DNA of 64,000 nt from Lachnotalea glycerini (GCF_003201285.1 NZ_QICS01000001.1:148678-212677), one strand, 5' to 3'; positions 35,818 to 45,452 are shown, numbered from the stretch's first letter. The notes: generated by a model not told the origin, from the sequence alone. Numbers and translations are program-made.

Positions 35818-36921
35818 ATGTTAAAACAGTATCAATTAAAAAATTATAAAATTAGATTATGTATTTTACTAATTGCAATATCTTCATTAGGAATACTAAT
35901 CATTGGAAGTGCAAAAGAATCCGTTCAAGGCAAACAGATTCTGGGTTTGGTGCTCGGAATTATTGCTATGATAGTAATATCATTAATGGACTATTCTTAT
36001 GTGATTAATTTCTACTGGATTTTGTACGTTATTAATATTGGACTTTTATTATTGGTTCAATTGATTGGCGATGATGCGGGTGGAGCAGTAAGATGGGTAG
36101 AGATTGCCGGCATTCGATTTCAACCTTCAGAGCTTAGTAAAATAATTTTAATTTTATTTTTTGCAAAGTTTTTTACGAAATACCAGGAACAGATTAATAC
36201 TGTTAAAATACTAGCAGCATCCGTTATATTAATTGGAATTCCATTGGTTTTGATAGAAGAACAACCAGACCTTTCAACCAGTATAGTAGTAGCATTAATA
36301 TTTTGTATTCTCTTGTTTGTTGCTGGGTTAAGTTATAAAATAATATTAAGTGTATTCGCCATTGTTATTCCTATGGCAGCCCTACTGATTAGTATTATTT
36401 TGCAGCCAGGACAGAAAATTATTGAAGGCTATCAGGCGAAAAGGATATTGGCTTGGCTTCAGCCTGAACTATATTACGATTTAGTTTATCAGCAAACTAA
36501 CTCTAAAATAGCGATTGGTTCAGGACAACTGTTTGGAAAAGGATTAAATAATAATATTATCTCTTCAGTTAAAAATGGCAATTTTATCTCAGAAGCTCAG
36601 ACTGATTTTATTTTTGCGGTTGCAGGAGAAGAACTTGGTTTTATTGGGGGATGTGTTATAATAGTACTACTGGCTTTAATCGCTTGGGAGTGTATTAGAA
36701 TTGGCAAAAATGCAAAAGATTTATCAGGAACTTTGATATGCTGTGGCATGGCTGCACTTGTAACCTGCCAAAGTTTTGTCAATATATGCGTTGCAACAGG
36801 GCTTATGCCTAATACAGGTATTCCATTGCCTTTTATAAGCTATGGTCTTACCTCACTGCTTAGTTTGTTCATAGGAATGGGGTTTGTTTTAAATGTAGGG
36901 CTTCAGCCCAAAAAATATTAA
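35818..36921 (+). CDS. rodA: RodA/FtsW-family peptidoglycan polymerase (SEDS)
   Basis: A 367-residue SEDS glycosyltransferase with about ten transmembrane helices. GGAVRWVEIAGIRFQPSELSK is the conserved extracytoplasmic region near residue 95, EEQPDLSTSIV holds the putative catalytic Asp, and NTGIPLPFISYGLTSLL the C-terminal signature. Presence beside mreBCD and PBP2 identifies it as the elongation partner RodA rather than FtsW. It starts 18 bases after minE. Confidence 0.93.
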   Translation: MLKQYQLKNYKIRLCILLIAISSLGILIIGSAKESVQGKQILGLVLGIIAMIVISLMDYSYVINFYWILYVINIGLLLLVQLIGDDAGGAVRWVEIAGIRFQPSELSKIILILFFAKFFTKYQEQINTVKILAASVILIGIPLVLIEEQPDLSTSIVVALIFCILLFVAGLSYKIILSVFAIVIPMAALLISIILQPGQKIIEGYQAKRILAWLQPELYYDLVYQQTNSKIAIGSGQLFGKGLNNNIISSVKNGNFISEAQTDFIFAVAGEELGFIGGCVIIVLLALIAWECIRIGKNAKDLSGTLICCGMAALVTCQSFVNICVATGLMPNTGIPLPFISYGLTSLLSLFIGMGFVLNVGLQPKKY

Positions 36922-36934
36922 GGAGGGTTATCGT

Positions 36935-37330
36935 ATGAATATAGGTTTAATTGCACATGATTCAAAGAAAAAATTGATGCAAAATTTTTGTATCGCTTAT
37001 CGAGGAATATTGAGTAAAAATGAACTATTTGCCACCGGAACAACTGGAAGGTTAATAGAAGAAGTGGCGAATCTAAATATTCATAAATATTTAGCAGGTC
37101 ATTTAGGAGGAGAACAGCAATTGGGTGCACAAATAGAACATAATCAAATTGATTTGGTTATATTTCTTCGTGATCCATTGACTCCTAAATCACATGAGCC
37201 GGATGTCAATAATGTTGTACGCTTATGTGATACACACAATATTCCGTTGGCAACAAATTTAGCAACTGCGGAGCTGTTAATTAAATCTCTTGATAGAGGA
37301 GACTTAGAGTGGCGTGAAATGTACAAATAA
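36935..37330 (+). CDS. mgsA: Methylglyoxal synthase
   Basis: A 131-residue enzyme converting dihydroxyacetone phosphate to methylglyoxal and phosphate, a bypass of lower glycolysis under phosphate limitation. FATGTTGRLI binds phosphate, GGEQQLGAQI and FLRDPLTPKSHEPDV carry the catalytic Asp residues and the His. The length is normal (about 130). Its last 17 bases overlap the following D,D-carboxypeptidase, so the two are coupled. Placement in the wall-elongation operon is common in clostridia. Confidence 0.96.
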   Translation: MNIGLIAHDSKKKLMQNFCIAYRGILSKNELFATGTTGRLIEEVANLNIHKYLAGHLGGEQQLGAQIEHNQIDLVIFLRDPLTPKSHEPDVNNVVRLCDTHNIPLATNLATAELLIKSLDRGDLEWREMYK

Positions 37331-38294
37331 AGTAATTACCATGTTAATTACAATTACAGCAGCTTTGTTCTTACTTGCAGGCTGCCAAGATAAAAATTTT
37401 ACAAATGAATATGATATAAATAGTAGTGACTATGCATATAATATTATAAATTCATCAGAAAATTTGACGGTAAAACCGTTTGCATCTAACATATGTGTTG
37501 TAGCAGATAATGTATCATCTGATCAAGTTAATTCATCATTATCTGAGGCGGCTGCGCTTTTTGATGTTGATTCACTCGAAGTTTTATATGCGAACAATGC
37601 AACTGAGAAACTATATCCTGCCAGTTTGACTAAGGTTTTAACAGCATTAATCGCGCTTGAAAAGGGTAACTTAGATGATGTCATTACTGTTTCAGCAAAT
37701 TCAGAGATTAAAGAGTCAGGAGCACAGCTATGCGGCTTTAAAGCAGGAGATCAAATAACACTTGAACAGGCACTACATGGTTTGCTAATGTATTCAGGAA
37801 ATGATGCTGCTGTGGCAATTGCCGAATATATTTCAGGCAGTGTTGAAGAATTTGCAAACTTAATGAATGAAAAAGCAAAAAGTCTTGGGGCTACTAATTC
37901 ACATTTTGTCAATCCTCATGGACTTTCTGACGAAGATCATTACACAACGGCATATGATTTATATTTAATTTTTAAAGAAGCTATCAAATATGATAAATTT
38001 CTTGAAATCATTAACACAGATTCATGGACTACGACATATACTTTAAGTGATGGTTCTTCAAAGGATATTACTTTTAAGACTACTAATTTATATTTAAAGG
38101 GCGACGAGAATGCGCCAGATGGTATTACTGTAATAGGAGGAAAAACAGGAACAACCAATGCGGCAGGTTCATGTTTAATTTTGTTGAGCCAAAACGAATC
38201 CAGTAAGCCATATATTTCTGTCATTTTAAAAGCTGAAAACAGGAGTATATTGTATACACAAATGACAGAACTTTTAGGCGAAATTAACAACTAA
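37314..38294 (+). CDS. Lipoprotein D-alanyl-D-alanine carboxypeptidase (PBP5/DacF family)
   Basis: A 326-residue penicillin-binding carboxypeptidase trimming peptidoglycan stem peptides. The N terminus is a lipoprotein signal with lipobox LLAGC (Cys near residue 23), so it is membrane-anchored by lipid rather than by a C-terminal amphipathic helix. Active-site motifs are SLTK, SGN (YSGNDAAVAIAEY) and KTG (GGKTGTT). Translation starts at GTG 37314 inside mgsA after AGAGGAG. No C-terminal PBP5 domain is present; the protein ends soon after the catalytic domain. It appears to be the last gene of the mre-min cluster. Confidence 0.92.
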   Translation: MKCTNKVITMLITITAALFLLAGCQDKNFTNEYDINSSDYAYNIINSSENLTVKPFASNICVVADNVSSDQVNSSLSEAAALFDVDSLEVLYANNATEKLYPASLTKVLTALIALEKGNLDDVITVSANSEIKESGAQLCGFKAGDQITLEQALHGLLMYSGNDAAVAIAEYISGSVEEFANLMNEKAKSLGATNSHFVNPHGLSDEDHYTTAYDLYLIFKEAIKYDKFLEIINTDSWTTTYTLSDGSSKDITFKTTNLYLKGDENAPDGITVIGGKTGTTNAAGSCLILLSQNESSKPYISVILKAENRSILYTQMTELLGEINN

Positions 38295-38297
38295 TTG

Positions 38298-38326
38298 TTG
38301 TTTTTTGACTTTATTTAGGCTATAAT
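38298..38326 (+). promoter_or_regulatory. Candidate promoter of the P-loop gene
   Basis: TTGTTT (38298-38303), a 17-base spacer and TATAAT (38321-38326) lie right after the carboxypeptidase stop. They would give a leader of roughly 170 bases before the P-loop protein start. Confidence 0.5.
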
Positions 38327-38505
38327 TAACTTGAACTTGTAAGAGATGTGAAATATTATTATAATAAGTACCTATACTGAAAGATAATGAAATTAATTCA
38401 CTTACGGTTTTGAAAATTTAATATTGTTACTTCTAATCATAACAATAACAAAGCATTATTCGTGTTTTGTATTGTTTGTACAATCTGTCTAAGGAGGAGA
38501 TTACA

Positions 38506-38925
38506 ATGATAAGCTTAATTGTAGGGAATAAAGGAAAAGGCAAGACCAAGTATCTACTCGATTCGGTTAATGAAAAAGTAAAAGGAACATCGGGAAACAT
38601 AGTTTACTTAGACAAAAGTACTAAGAACATTCACGGTCTTAGTAATAAAGTTAGATTAATAAATGTATTGGATTATCCCATTGAAAATTGCGATGAGTTT
38701 ATTGGTTTTATTTGCGGAATTATTTCACAGGATTATGATTTGGAAGAAGTATATCTTGATAGTTTTTTTAAGATAGCTCATCTTGACAGTAAACAAATTG
38801 AGACGGCTATAGATAAATTGATTATGATAAGTGAAAGATATAATATATCATTTACAATCAGTGTATCGGATGATGAAAGTAATCTTCCTGAAAAGTTAAA
38901 ACCATTAATTGTTGTTTCATTATAA
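38506..38925 (+). CDS. Small P-loop ATP-binding protein, unknown role
   Basis: A 139-residue soluble protein starting MISLIVGNKGKGKTKYLLD, where GNKGKGKT is a Walker A loop. A Walker-B-like EEVYLDSFF lies near residue 85. It lacks the rest of any known AAA or kinase domain. Clostridial homologues are sometimes labelled 'twitching motility PilT-like', which the sequence does not support. The start at 38506 follows AAGGAGGAG. It has its own promoter candidate and terminator. Confidence 0.75.
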   Translation: MISLIVGNKGKGKTKYLLDSVNEKVKGTSGNIVYLDKSTKNIHGLSNKVRLINVLDYPIENCDEFIGFICGIISQDYDLEEVYLDSFFKIAHLDSKQIETAIDKLIMISERYNISFTISVSDDESNLPEKLKPLIVVSL

Positions 38926-38939
38926 ATTAAGAAGAATTG

Positions 38940-38977
38940 GAGCTGTTGCACTGGTTAATTTGTGCAACAGCTCATTT
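38940..38977. terminator. Terminator between convergent P-loop and DUF378 genes
   Basis: A perfect 12-bp stem (38940-38951 with 38962-38973) and a 10-base loop, followed by ATTTT. Lying between two convergent genes, it may serve both. Confidence 0.8.
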
Positions 38978-38998
38978 TAGATGATTGAGATATTCTCA

Positions 38999-39211
38999 TT
39001 AAGCTTTATTCATTGCGCCTATTCTACCATAGAGACTAATGATATATAGACCCGAAATGCCAACTATACCATAAACGATTCTTGTAAATAGAGTCATTTC
39101 TCCAAATAGAAAAGCAACTAAGTCAAAACCAAAAAAGCCAATGAGTCCCCAATTAATTGCACCAATAATTGCAATTGTCAATAAAGTATAATCTATTCCT
39201 CGTGAATCCAT
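38999..39211 (-). CDS. DUF378-family small membrane protein
   Basis: A 70-residue protein with two hydrophobic helices. TLLTIAIIGAINWGLIGFFGFDLVA is the DUF378 (YuzA-like) signature with the INWGL motif, and VYGIVGISGLYIISLY the second helix. The minus-strand ribosome site GGAGGG lies about 10 bases upstream of its start. It is one of only three minus-strand genes in the window. The function of the family is unknown. Confidence 0.88.
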   Translation of the reverse strand: MDSRGIDYTLLTIAIIGAINWGLIGFFGFDLVAFLFGEMTLFTRIVYGIVGISGLYIISLYGRIGAMNKA

Positions 39212-39377
39212 TTTTTATTCCCTCCTTAATATATTAATAGTTTGATATTTTTTCTTATTATTATGAGTGGTAATATATGTAAAAAATATTTAAAACGATT
39301 AGTTCTCAAGGTCTATTGATATAAGAGGACAAGTTGTATATAATAAAAGCGATGGAATTTGAATATAAGGAGCTGGC

Positions 39378-40352
39378 ATGGAAGAAAAAATGAATCGTAT
39401 CTATTATTCCTATTCTGAATATTTGGTTAGAAAGTATGGAGCTAAGGTATATAAATTACCGATTAATCTGCCGATTACATGTCCAAACAGAATAGAATCA
39501 TCAGGATGTACCTTTTGCTCAGAGAAAGGAACTGGCTTTGAAGCACAAGAAAATACAAAATCAGTTTCATCACAAATATTAGAAAATATGGAATATATCA
39601 GTAAACGATATAAGGCTAAGAAATTTATTGCATATTTTCAAAATTATACGAATACATTTATGCCTGTTGATTTATTTGAAAAATATATGTACGAGGCGGC
39701 GTTGCTTGAAAATATAGTTGAAATATCTGTATCTACTAGACCTGATTGCATCAATGATGAATATCTTTCTGTTTTGCGTAACATAGAAAGGAAGTATCAT
39801 ATTGAAATCAGTATAGAGCTTGGATTGCAAACGGTTAATTACCATACTTTAGATAAAATAAACAGAGGACACGGCCTTGCTGAATATATTGATGCTGTTT
39901 TAAAGATCAGCCAATATGGATTCGAAATATGTACACATGTCATCTTAAATCTCCCTTATGATAATAACAGAGATGTTTTAGAAACAGCAAAAATTATATC
40001 TGCCTTGCCGGTTCATGCTGTCAAGATTCACTCACTTTATATACCTAAGGATACCGTAATGTGCACAGCATATGAAGCCGGTAAAATTACCTTATGTACC
40101 AAGGATGAGTATTTAGAAAAACTAATTATTTTTATAGAACACTTAAGACCAGAAATTGTGGTAGAACGTCTATTCAGCAGAATACCAGAGCAGGACAGTG
40201 AGTTTTCAAATTGGAATACAAGCTGGTGGAAACTAAAGGATGAATTTGTTGCTCTTATGAAAAATAAAAACAGCTATCAGGGAATTGCATTTGATTATTT
40301 AAATGGTGCTGCTTTAGCTAGAGGAGGATATTGTTTTGGCATCAAGAAATAA
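39378..40352 (+). CDS. TIGR01212-type radical SAM protein
   Basis: A 324-residue radical SAM enzyme. The cluster cysteines are in PITCPNRIESSGCTFCSEKG, a spaced Cys pattern (C-x8-C-x2-C) typical of the TIGR01212 / YtqA group rather than the plain CxxxCxxC. FIAYFQNYTNTF and SVSTRPDCI are further family motifs. The reaction is not firmly known; homologues are related to tRNA-modifying Elp3-like enzymes. The start follows AAGGAGCTGGC. It overlaps the next gene by 17 bases. Confidence 0.9.
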   Translation: MEEKMNRIYYSYSEYLVRKYGAKVYKLPINLPITCPNRIESSGCTFCSEKGTGFEAQENTKSVSSQILENMEYISKRYKAKKFIAYFQNYTNTFMPVDLFEKYMYEAALLENIVEISVSTRPDCINDEYLSVLRNIERKYHIEISIELGLQTVNYHTLDKINRGHGLAEYIDAVLKISQYGFEICTHVILNLPYDNNRDVLETAKIISALPVHAVKIHSLYIPKDTVMCTAYEAGKITLCTKDEYLEKLIIFIEHLRPEIVVERLFSRIPEQDSEFSNWNTSWWKLKDEFVALMKNKNSYQGIAFDYLNGAALARGGYCFGIKK

Positions 40353-41721
40353 AAAGGTTACGAAATATCGTAGGCCTTTAAATATTAATATTGGGATTAT
40401 TATATTTGGAATTATTTTTATTTATGTTCTATTTAGTATCATATTGTATATGATAAATCCACATATCTCAGTATATGAAGTAAATAAAGGCTCATTATCC
40501 ACTAATAATACATACCAAGGACTTATTTTACGGCAGGAGACAAAGATAACAGCAGACAAAGCCGGTTATGTCAATTTTTATGCCCGCGAAGGAGAAAAAA
40601 TTGGAGTGGGACAAACCGTCTATACATTAGATGAAACAGGAAAGCTGGCGGATCTTCTGGCGGATTCTACCAACAGTGAAAGTACACTTACTGATGATGA
40701 TATTAAGTCGTTAAAAACAGAAATATCCAGTTTCTCGAATGATTTTGATACCAATAATTTTAAAAGTGTTTATAATTTTAAATATGACATTGAAAATACA
40801 GTTCTTGAGCTGGTCAATATTAATTTGCTAAACAGTATTTCTGACTTAACTAGTGAAAATGCAGGATTATTTACCACTTGTACAGCTCCGAGCGAAGGCT
40901 TGGTTGTATATTCTACCGATGGTTATGAGGACGCTACCATTGACAATTTAACAGAAGATATGTTAAATTATGATAATTATAAAAAGACAACATTAAAATC
41001 CTCTGATTTAGTTAATGCAGGAGACGTTGTCTACAAGCTTATAACGGATGAGGCTTGGTCAATTGTCATCCCATTGGATGAAGAGAAAGCTACCGAATAT
41101 GCGGATAGAGAAACCATGAAAATTAAATTCAAGAAAGATGGCGTAATAGCCAATGCAGGCTTTAGCATTATAAGAATAAATAGCAAACCTTATGCCAAAT
41201 TAGATTTGACTAATTCATGCATTCGATACGCAACAGATCGATTTATTGATATAGAATTAATGGTCAGTAGTATAGAAGGACTCAAAATACCTGTTTCCTC
41301 CGTTGTAGAGAAAGATTTCTATACAATACCTATTGATTATGCAACGCAGGGCGGAGATAGTAATCAATTAGGATTTTTACTTGAGGTATATGATCAAGAT
41401 GGCAAGAGTTCAACGCAATTTGTTGAGCCAACCATTTATTATTCTACTGATGATGACTACTATGTTGAGACTCATGAATTTGAGGTCGGGAATTATATTG
41501 TTAAAACCGATTCTACCGACCGTTATCCAATCGGAAAAACAGCAAAATTAACAGGTGTGTATAATATTAATAAAGGGTACGCAGTATTTAAGCAAATTAA
41601 TGTTTTATACCAAAATGAAGAATATGATATTGTAGAAGAAGGTACAACCTATGGTATAGCGGTATATGACCATATTGTTTTGGATGGAAATTCAGTGAAT
41701 GAAGACGATATCATATATTAA
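40336..41721 (+). CDS. HlyD-like membrane-anchored adaptor protein
   Basis: A 461-residue protein with a basic cytoplasmic start, one transmembrane helix at about 17-40 and a long extracytoplasmic part. The RQETKITADKAGYVNFYARE and VGQTVYTLDETG stretch is a biotinyl-lipoyl-like barrel of HlyD-type adaptors; a second half-motif is at TCTAPSEGLVVYSTDG. It starts at TTG 40336 after GGAGG, within the radical SAM gene. No ABC or RND transporter is adjacent; instead yggS and sepF follow, which suggests a link to the cell envelope or division rather than drug export. The precise role is unknown. Confidence 0.75.
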   Translation: MASRNKKVTKYRRPLNINIGIIIFGIIFIYVLFSIILYMINPHISVYEVNKGSLSTNNTYQGLILRQETKITADKAGYVNFYAREGEKIGVGQTVYTLDETGKLADLLADSTNSESTLTDDDIKSLKTEISSFSNDFDTNNFKSVYNFKYDIENTVLELVNINLLNSISDLTSENAGLFTTCTAPSEGLVVYSTDGYEDATIDNLTEDMLNYDNYKKTTLKSSDLVNAGDVVYKLITDEAWSIVIPLDEEKATEYADRETMKIKFKKDGVIANAGFSIIRINSKPYAKLDLTNSCIRYATDRFIDIELMVSSIEGLKIPVSSVVEKDFYTIPIDYATQGGDSNQLGFLLEVYDQDGKSSTQFVEPTIYYSTDDDYYVETHEFEVGNYIVKTDSTDRYPIGKTAKLTGVYNINKGYAVFKQINVLYQNEEYDIVEEGTTYGIAVYDHIVLDGNSVNEDDIIY

Positions 41722-41736
41722 AGAGGAGTGTTTTAA

Positions 41737-42432
41737 ATGATTAGAGAAAATTTAGCAGAAGTCGAAGAAAAAATATGCAAGGCGTGTGAAAGAGCAGGCA
41801 GAGATAGAGATGAGGTAACATTAATTGCAGTTAGTAAAACAAAGCCAATATCAATGATTGAAGAAGTTTTGAATGCCGGAATTATAGAATTTGGAGAAAA
41901 CAAGGTTCAGGAGCTTACCTTAAAATGTGAGATATTGCCAAAGAAAATACATTGGCATTTGATTGGACATCTTCAAAGAAATAAGGTAAAATATATTATT
42001 GATCAGGCTTATATGATTCATTCTGTAGATTCATTACGGCTTGCACAAGCAATTAGTCAGGAAGCCGTGAAGAAAAACATAACCGCCTCAATCTTGATTG
42101 AAGTTAATGTAGCAATGGAGGAAAGCAAATACGGTGTGAGTATCAAAGAGGTGCTGCCACTCATAGAAGAAGTTTCCAAACTGCCAAATTTGAAGATAAA
42201 TGGACTGATGACAATTGCACCATTTGTAGAAAATGGAGAAAAAAACAGAGAAATTTTTAAGGAATTGAAGAAATTATCTGTTGACATAAAAACAAAAAAC
42301 ATTGATAATGTTAATATGAATGTTCTTTCAATGGGAATGACCGGTGATTATGAAGTTGCAATTGAAGAAGGCGCAACACATGTCAGAGTTGGAACAGGTA
42401 TTTTTGGTGAAAGAAATTATAATATAGATTAA
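41737..42432 (+). CDS. YggS-family PLP homeostasis protein
   Basis: A 231-residue PLP-binding TIM-barrel protein (B. subtilis YlmE, E. coli YggS; PLPHP family). LIAVSKTKPI contains the PLP lysine, FGENKVQEL and HWHLIGHLQRNK the family signatures, and GMTGDYEVAIEEGATHVRVG the phosphate-binding C-terminal loop. It binds PLP and influences amino-acid homeostasis but has no known enzymatic activity. It is located before sepF, as usual in Firmicutes. Confidence 0.95.
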   Translation: MIRENLAEVEEKICKACERAGRDRDEVTLIAVSKTKPISMIEEVLNAGIIEFGENKVQELTLKCEILPKKIHWHLIGHLQRNKVKYIIDQAYMIHSVDSLRLAQAISQEAVKKNITASILIEVNVAMEESKYGVSIKEVLPLIEEVSKLPNLKINGLMTIAPFVENGEKNREIFKELKKLSVDIKTKNIDNVNMNVLSMGMTGDYEVAIEEGATHVRVGTGIFGERNYNID

Positions 42433-42492
42433 ATATAAATTACAAATACTCTGCATATTTTTTGATAAAAATTTATGCGGATGGAGGTAGAT

Positions 42493-43008
42493 ATGGGAAT
42501 AATGGATAAATTTTTAGATGTCATGCGTTTGAATGATGATGATGATTTTGAAGATGATTTTTATGATGATGATTATGAGGACATAAAACCAAAGAAGAAG
42601 ACTGCTTCGAAAGACATAGATGACGATTTTGACTCTAATACAAAATTTAAGCCAAAAGCAGTTAAATCAGGCAATTCGAAAGTAACACCAATGCGTCCTT
42701 CAAGAAAGCAGGTGGGTGGAATGGAAGTTTGCGTAATCAAACCAACATCGATGGAAGAATCAAGGGAGGTAACAGAAACATTACTTACGGGACGAGCAGT
42801 TATACTTAATCTGGAAGGATTAGATGTAGACATTGCTCAAAGGATTATTGATTTTACATCAGGTTCATGTTTTGCAATCAGTGGTAATTTACAAAAGATT
42901 TCAAACTATATATTTATCATTACTCCTCCAAGTGTAGATATTTCTGGAGATTTTCAGGATTTATTAAGTGGAGCCTTTGATGTTCCGGCTTTGCATACTG
43001 AGATTTAA
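42493..43008 (+). CDS. sepF: Cell division protein SepF
   Basis: A 171-residue FtsZ-binding division factor. The start MGIMDKFLDVMRL is the membrane-anchoring amphipathic helix, followed by an acidic, Asp-rich linker (about residues 14-35) and a Lys-rich segment. The C-terminal SepF domain (about 80-170) has VCVIKPTSMEESREV and FTSGSCFAISGNLQKI. ATG 42493 is chosen because GGAGG lies just before it; an in-frame ATG at 42475 would add six residues ahead of the helix. Confidence 0.95.
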   Translation: MGIMDKFLDVMRLNDDDDFEDDFYDDDYEDIKPKKKTASKDIDDDFDSNTKFKPKAVKSGNSKVTPMRPSRKQVGGMEVCVIKPTSMEESREVTETLLTGRAVILNLEGLDVDIAQRIIDFTSGSCFAISGNLQKISNYIFIITPPSVDISGDFQDLLSGAFDVPALHTEI

Positions 43009-43013
43009 GCTTT

Positions 43014-43775
43014 ATGACAAAAGAAGAATTATTGTTGAAGAAACGCTTTATTGAATTATCCAGTCTTGCGTTTCATAAAAATGTACCAACATTTACTGAT
43101 TTTTTAAATTTAAATGAACAAAATATTTTTTATAGCATATCAAAAGAGCTTTATACTTCCCGGTTTGAAGCTTATGGAGGCTATGAAACAGCAGAGCGTC
43201 AGATGATTGCATTTATTCCTGATGCTTTTTGTTGTGATAGGATGTCATTATACCCTATCAGAGTCATCAAAATAGAACCCTTAAATAAAAAATATGCGGA
43301 TGTACTGATACATAGAGACTATTTGGGGGCAATCATCAATCTTGGTATTGATCGAAGCAAGATTGGAGATATTTTGGTAAAAGAGAATGAAGCCTTTTTG
43401 TTTTGCCATGAACGAATGACGGATTATTTAATTGAACAAATTACAAGAATAAAGCATACAAGTGTAAGAGCAGCTTTAGCCAGCCAAAGTATATTTCATT
43501 ATGAACCGCAGTATAAGATATTAAAGGGTTCTGTCGCTACCAATCGTATTGATAGCGTATTAACCATATGCTGTGCAACATCAAGGAGTCAGGCGGTAGA
43601 ATATATTATGACGAAAAAAGTCTTTATAAACGGTAAGTTAATTGAATCAAACAGCGAATCATTAAAAGAAAATGATATTATATCCGTCAGAGGAATTGGA
43701 AAATTTGTTTTTTCTGGTGTGCTGTCTGAAACAAAAAAAGGTAAAATTTACATCGAAATAAAAAAATTTGTATAA
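43014..43775 (+). CDS. YlmH-like S4-domain RNA-binding protein
   Basis: A 253-residue protein with an N-terminal YlmH-type region (IAFIPDAFCCDRMSLYPI, HRDYLGAIINLGIDRSKIGD) and a C-terminal S4 RNA-binding domain near residues 180-245 (NRIDSVLTICCATSRSQAVEYI). YlmH homologues act on stalled or split ribosomes. It begins six bases after sepF without a clear ribosome site, suggesting coupled translation. The yggS-sepF-ylmH order is the classical division cluster. Confidence 0.93.
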   Translation: MTKEELLLKKRFIELSSLAFHKNVPTFTDFLNLNEQNIFYSISKELYTSRFEAYGGYETAERQMIAFIPDAFCCDRMSLYPIRVIKIEPLNKKYADVLIHRDYLGAIINLGIDRSKIGDILVKENEAFLFCHERMTDYLIEQITRIKHTSVRAALASQSIFHYEPQYKILKGSVATNRIDSVLTICCATSRSQAVEYIMTKKVFINGKLIESNSESLKENDIISVRGIGKFVFSGVLSETKKGKIYIEIKKFV

Positions 43776-43792
43776 TCGAAAGGATTTAGATT

Positions 43793-44905
43793 ATGGGAAA
43801 ACGCTTAACGATTCATGGACACAATAATAAAATAGAATTGTACGATATTGTAATTGAACATTCTTTTGATCGGCTGGCTGACGAGTTGGAAAAATTCAAT
43901 TTGTCTAAGCAAAAGTTATGTATCGTAACAGACAGTAATGTCTATCCTGTATATGCAAAACAGTTAGAGGAAATTCTTTTAAAGGTTGCAGACAGTGTAA
44001 TTGTATTTTCATTTCCGGCAGGAGAGTCGAATAAAAATTTAAATACAGTACGTGAATTATATGAAAAGCTGATTCTTGAAAAATTTGATCGAAAAGATAT
44101 GCTGGTTGCTCTTGGAGGCGGTGTAGTAGGGGATTTAACAGGCTTTGCGGCAGCTACTTACTTAAGAGGAATCAGTTTTATACAAATTCCTACTAGTCTT
44201 TTAGCACAAGTTGACAGCAGTATTGGCGGAAAAACAGGTGTAGATTTTGATTCCTATAAAAATATGGTTGGGGCTTTTCATCAACCGAAGCTTGTATATA
44301 TGAACCTGCAAGTATTAAATACACTAGAGTCTGCACAATTTTATTCGGGAATGGGAGAAATCTTAAAGCATGGTTTAATCAAGAATGAAGGCTATTATAT
44401 CTGGCTCATAGAGCATTTGTATGAAATATATGAAAAGAATATGGAAACCCTTGAAGAAATGATCTACGAAAGCTGTCTGATAAAGAGTGCAGTGGTAGAA
44501 AAGGATCCTAAGGAACAGGGAGAGCGGGCGCTTCTTAATTTCGGTCATACAATTGGACATGCAATAGAAAAGCTGAAGAACTTTCAACTGCTGCATGGTG
44601 AATGTGTCGCATTAGGTTCGATTGCAGCTGCTTATATTTCATGGAAAAGAGACTATTTGACCAAAGAAGAATTTTATGAAATTCGAGATATATATGTGGC
44701 GTTTCATTTACCAATTTCGATTACGGATATTTCACTGGAGGAAGTTTTAGAAGCTACAAAGTTAGATAAAAAAATGGAATCAGGACAAATTAAATTTATT
44801 CTTCTAAAGAAAATGGGAAAAGCTATAGTGGATAATACAGTTTCGGATGAAGAAATACTAGAAGCAATCAATTTTATAAATTATGATGAGGAAGAAAATG
44901 AATAA
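43793..44905 (+). CDS. aroB: 3-dehydroquinate synthase
   Basis: A 370-residue AroB, second enzyme of the shikimate pathway. FPAGESNKNL and LVALGGGVVGDLTGFAAATYLRGI form the NAD site, QIPTSLLAQVDSSIGGKTGVD is the family signature, and LNFGHTIGHAIE holds zinc-binding His residues. The length is normal. No other aro gene is nearby; instead it is inserted between ylmH and lspA. Its end overlaps the in-frame region upstream of lspA. Confidence 0.96.
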   Translation: MGKRLTIHGHNNKIELYDIVIEHSFDRLADELEKFNLSKQKLCIVTDSNVYPVYAKQLEEILLKVADSVIVFSFPAGESNKNLNTVRELYEKLILEKFDRKDMLVALGGGVVGDLTGFAAATYLRGISFIQIPTSLLAQVDSSIGGKTGVDFDSYKNMVGAFHQPKLVYMNLQVLNTLESAQFYSGMGEILKHGLIKNEGYYIWLIEHLYEIYEKNMETLEEMIYESCLIKSAVVEKDPKEQGERALLNFGHTIGHAIEKLKNFQLLHGECVALGSIAAAYISWKRDYLTKEEFYEIRDIYVAFHLPISITDISLEEVLEATKLDKKMESGQIKFILLKKMGKAIVDNTVSDEEILEAINFINYDEEENE

Positions 44906-45452
44906 TTTAATCAAGAGTAAACAAAGAGTAATATATAATGTAGTGGGGCTAGCATCACTGATTCTTTTAATTGTTTTGGATCAATGGACGAAAGTACTTG
45001 CTGTTAATAAACTTATGGACAAAGAACCATTTATTATTATGAACGAAGTTTTTCAATTAAGATATTTGGAAAACAGAGGAGCCGCATTTGGTATACTTCA
45101 AAATCAAAAAGGATTTTTTCTGATAGCAGGTATTATTATTTTGGCTTTAATTGCGTACGTCTACAATAAAATGCCTGTAGATAAAAAATATATTCTTCTT
45201 AGAATTCTGGCAATATTAATGGCGGCAGGTGCCATTGGAAATATGATAGATCGTATTATAAATAATTATGTAGTTGATTTTTTATATTTTGAGCTTATTA
45301 ATTTTCCGATTTTTAATGTAGCTGATTGTTATGTCACAATCGCAGCTACACTTCTCATTATTTCTATTCTGTTTATTTATAAGGAAGAGGATTTTAAATT
45401 TATAGAGAGAAAATCTGCTAAGACATCTGGAGAAAAAGATGATTCAAAATAA
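44898..45452 (+). CDS. lspA: Lipoprotein signal peptidase II
   Basis: A 184-residue membrane aspartic protease that removes signal peptides from prolipoproteins. It has four hydrophobic helices; catalytic aspartates are in GAIGNMIDRI and FNVADCYVTIA, and ENRGAAFG is the third conserved block. ATG 44898 after GAGGAAG is preferred over 44883. It overlaps aroB by 8 bases and the pseudouridine synthase gene by 14. Confidence 0.95.
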   Translation: MNNLIKSKQRVIYNVVGLASLILLIVLDQWTKVLAVNKLMDKEPFIIMNEVFQLRYLENRGAAFGILQNQKGFFLIAGIIILALIAYVYNKMPVDKKYILLRILAILMAAGAIGNMIDRIINNYVVDFLYFELINFPIFNVADCYVTIAATLLIISILFIYKEEDFKFIERKSAKTSGEKDDSK

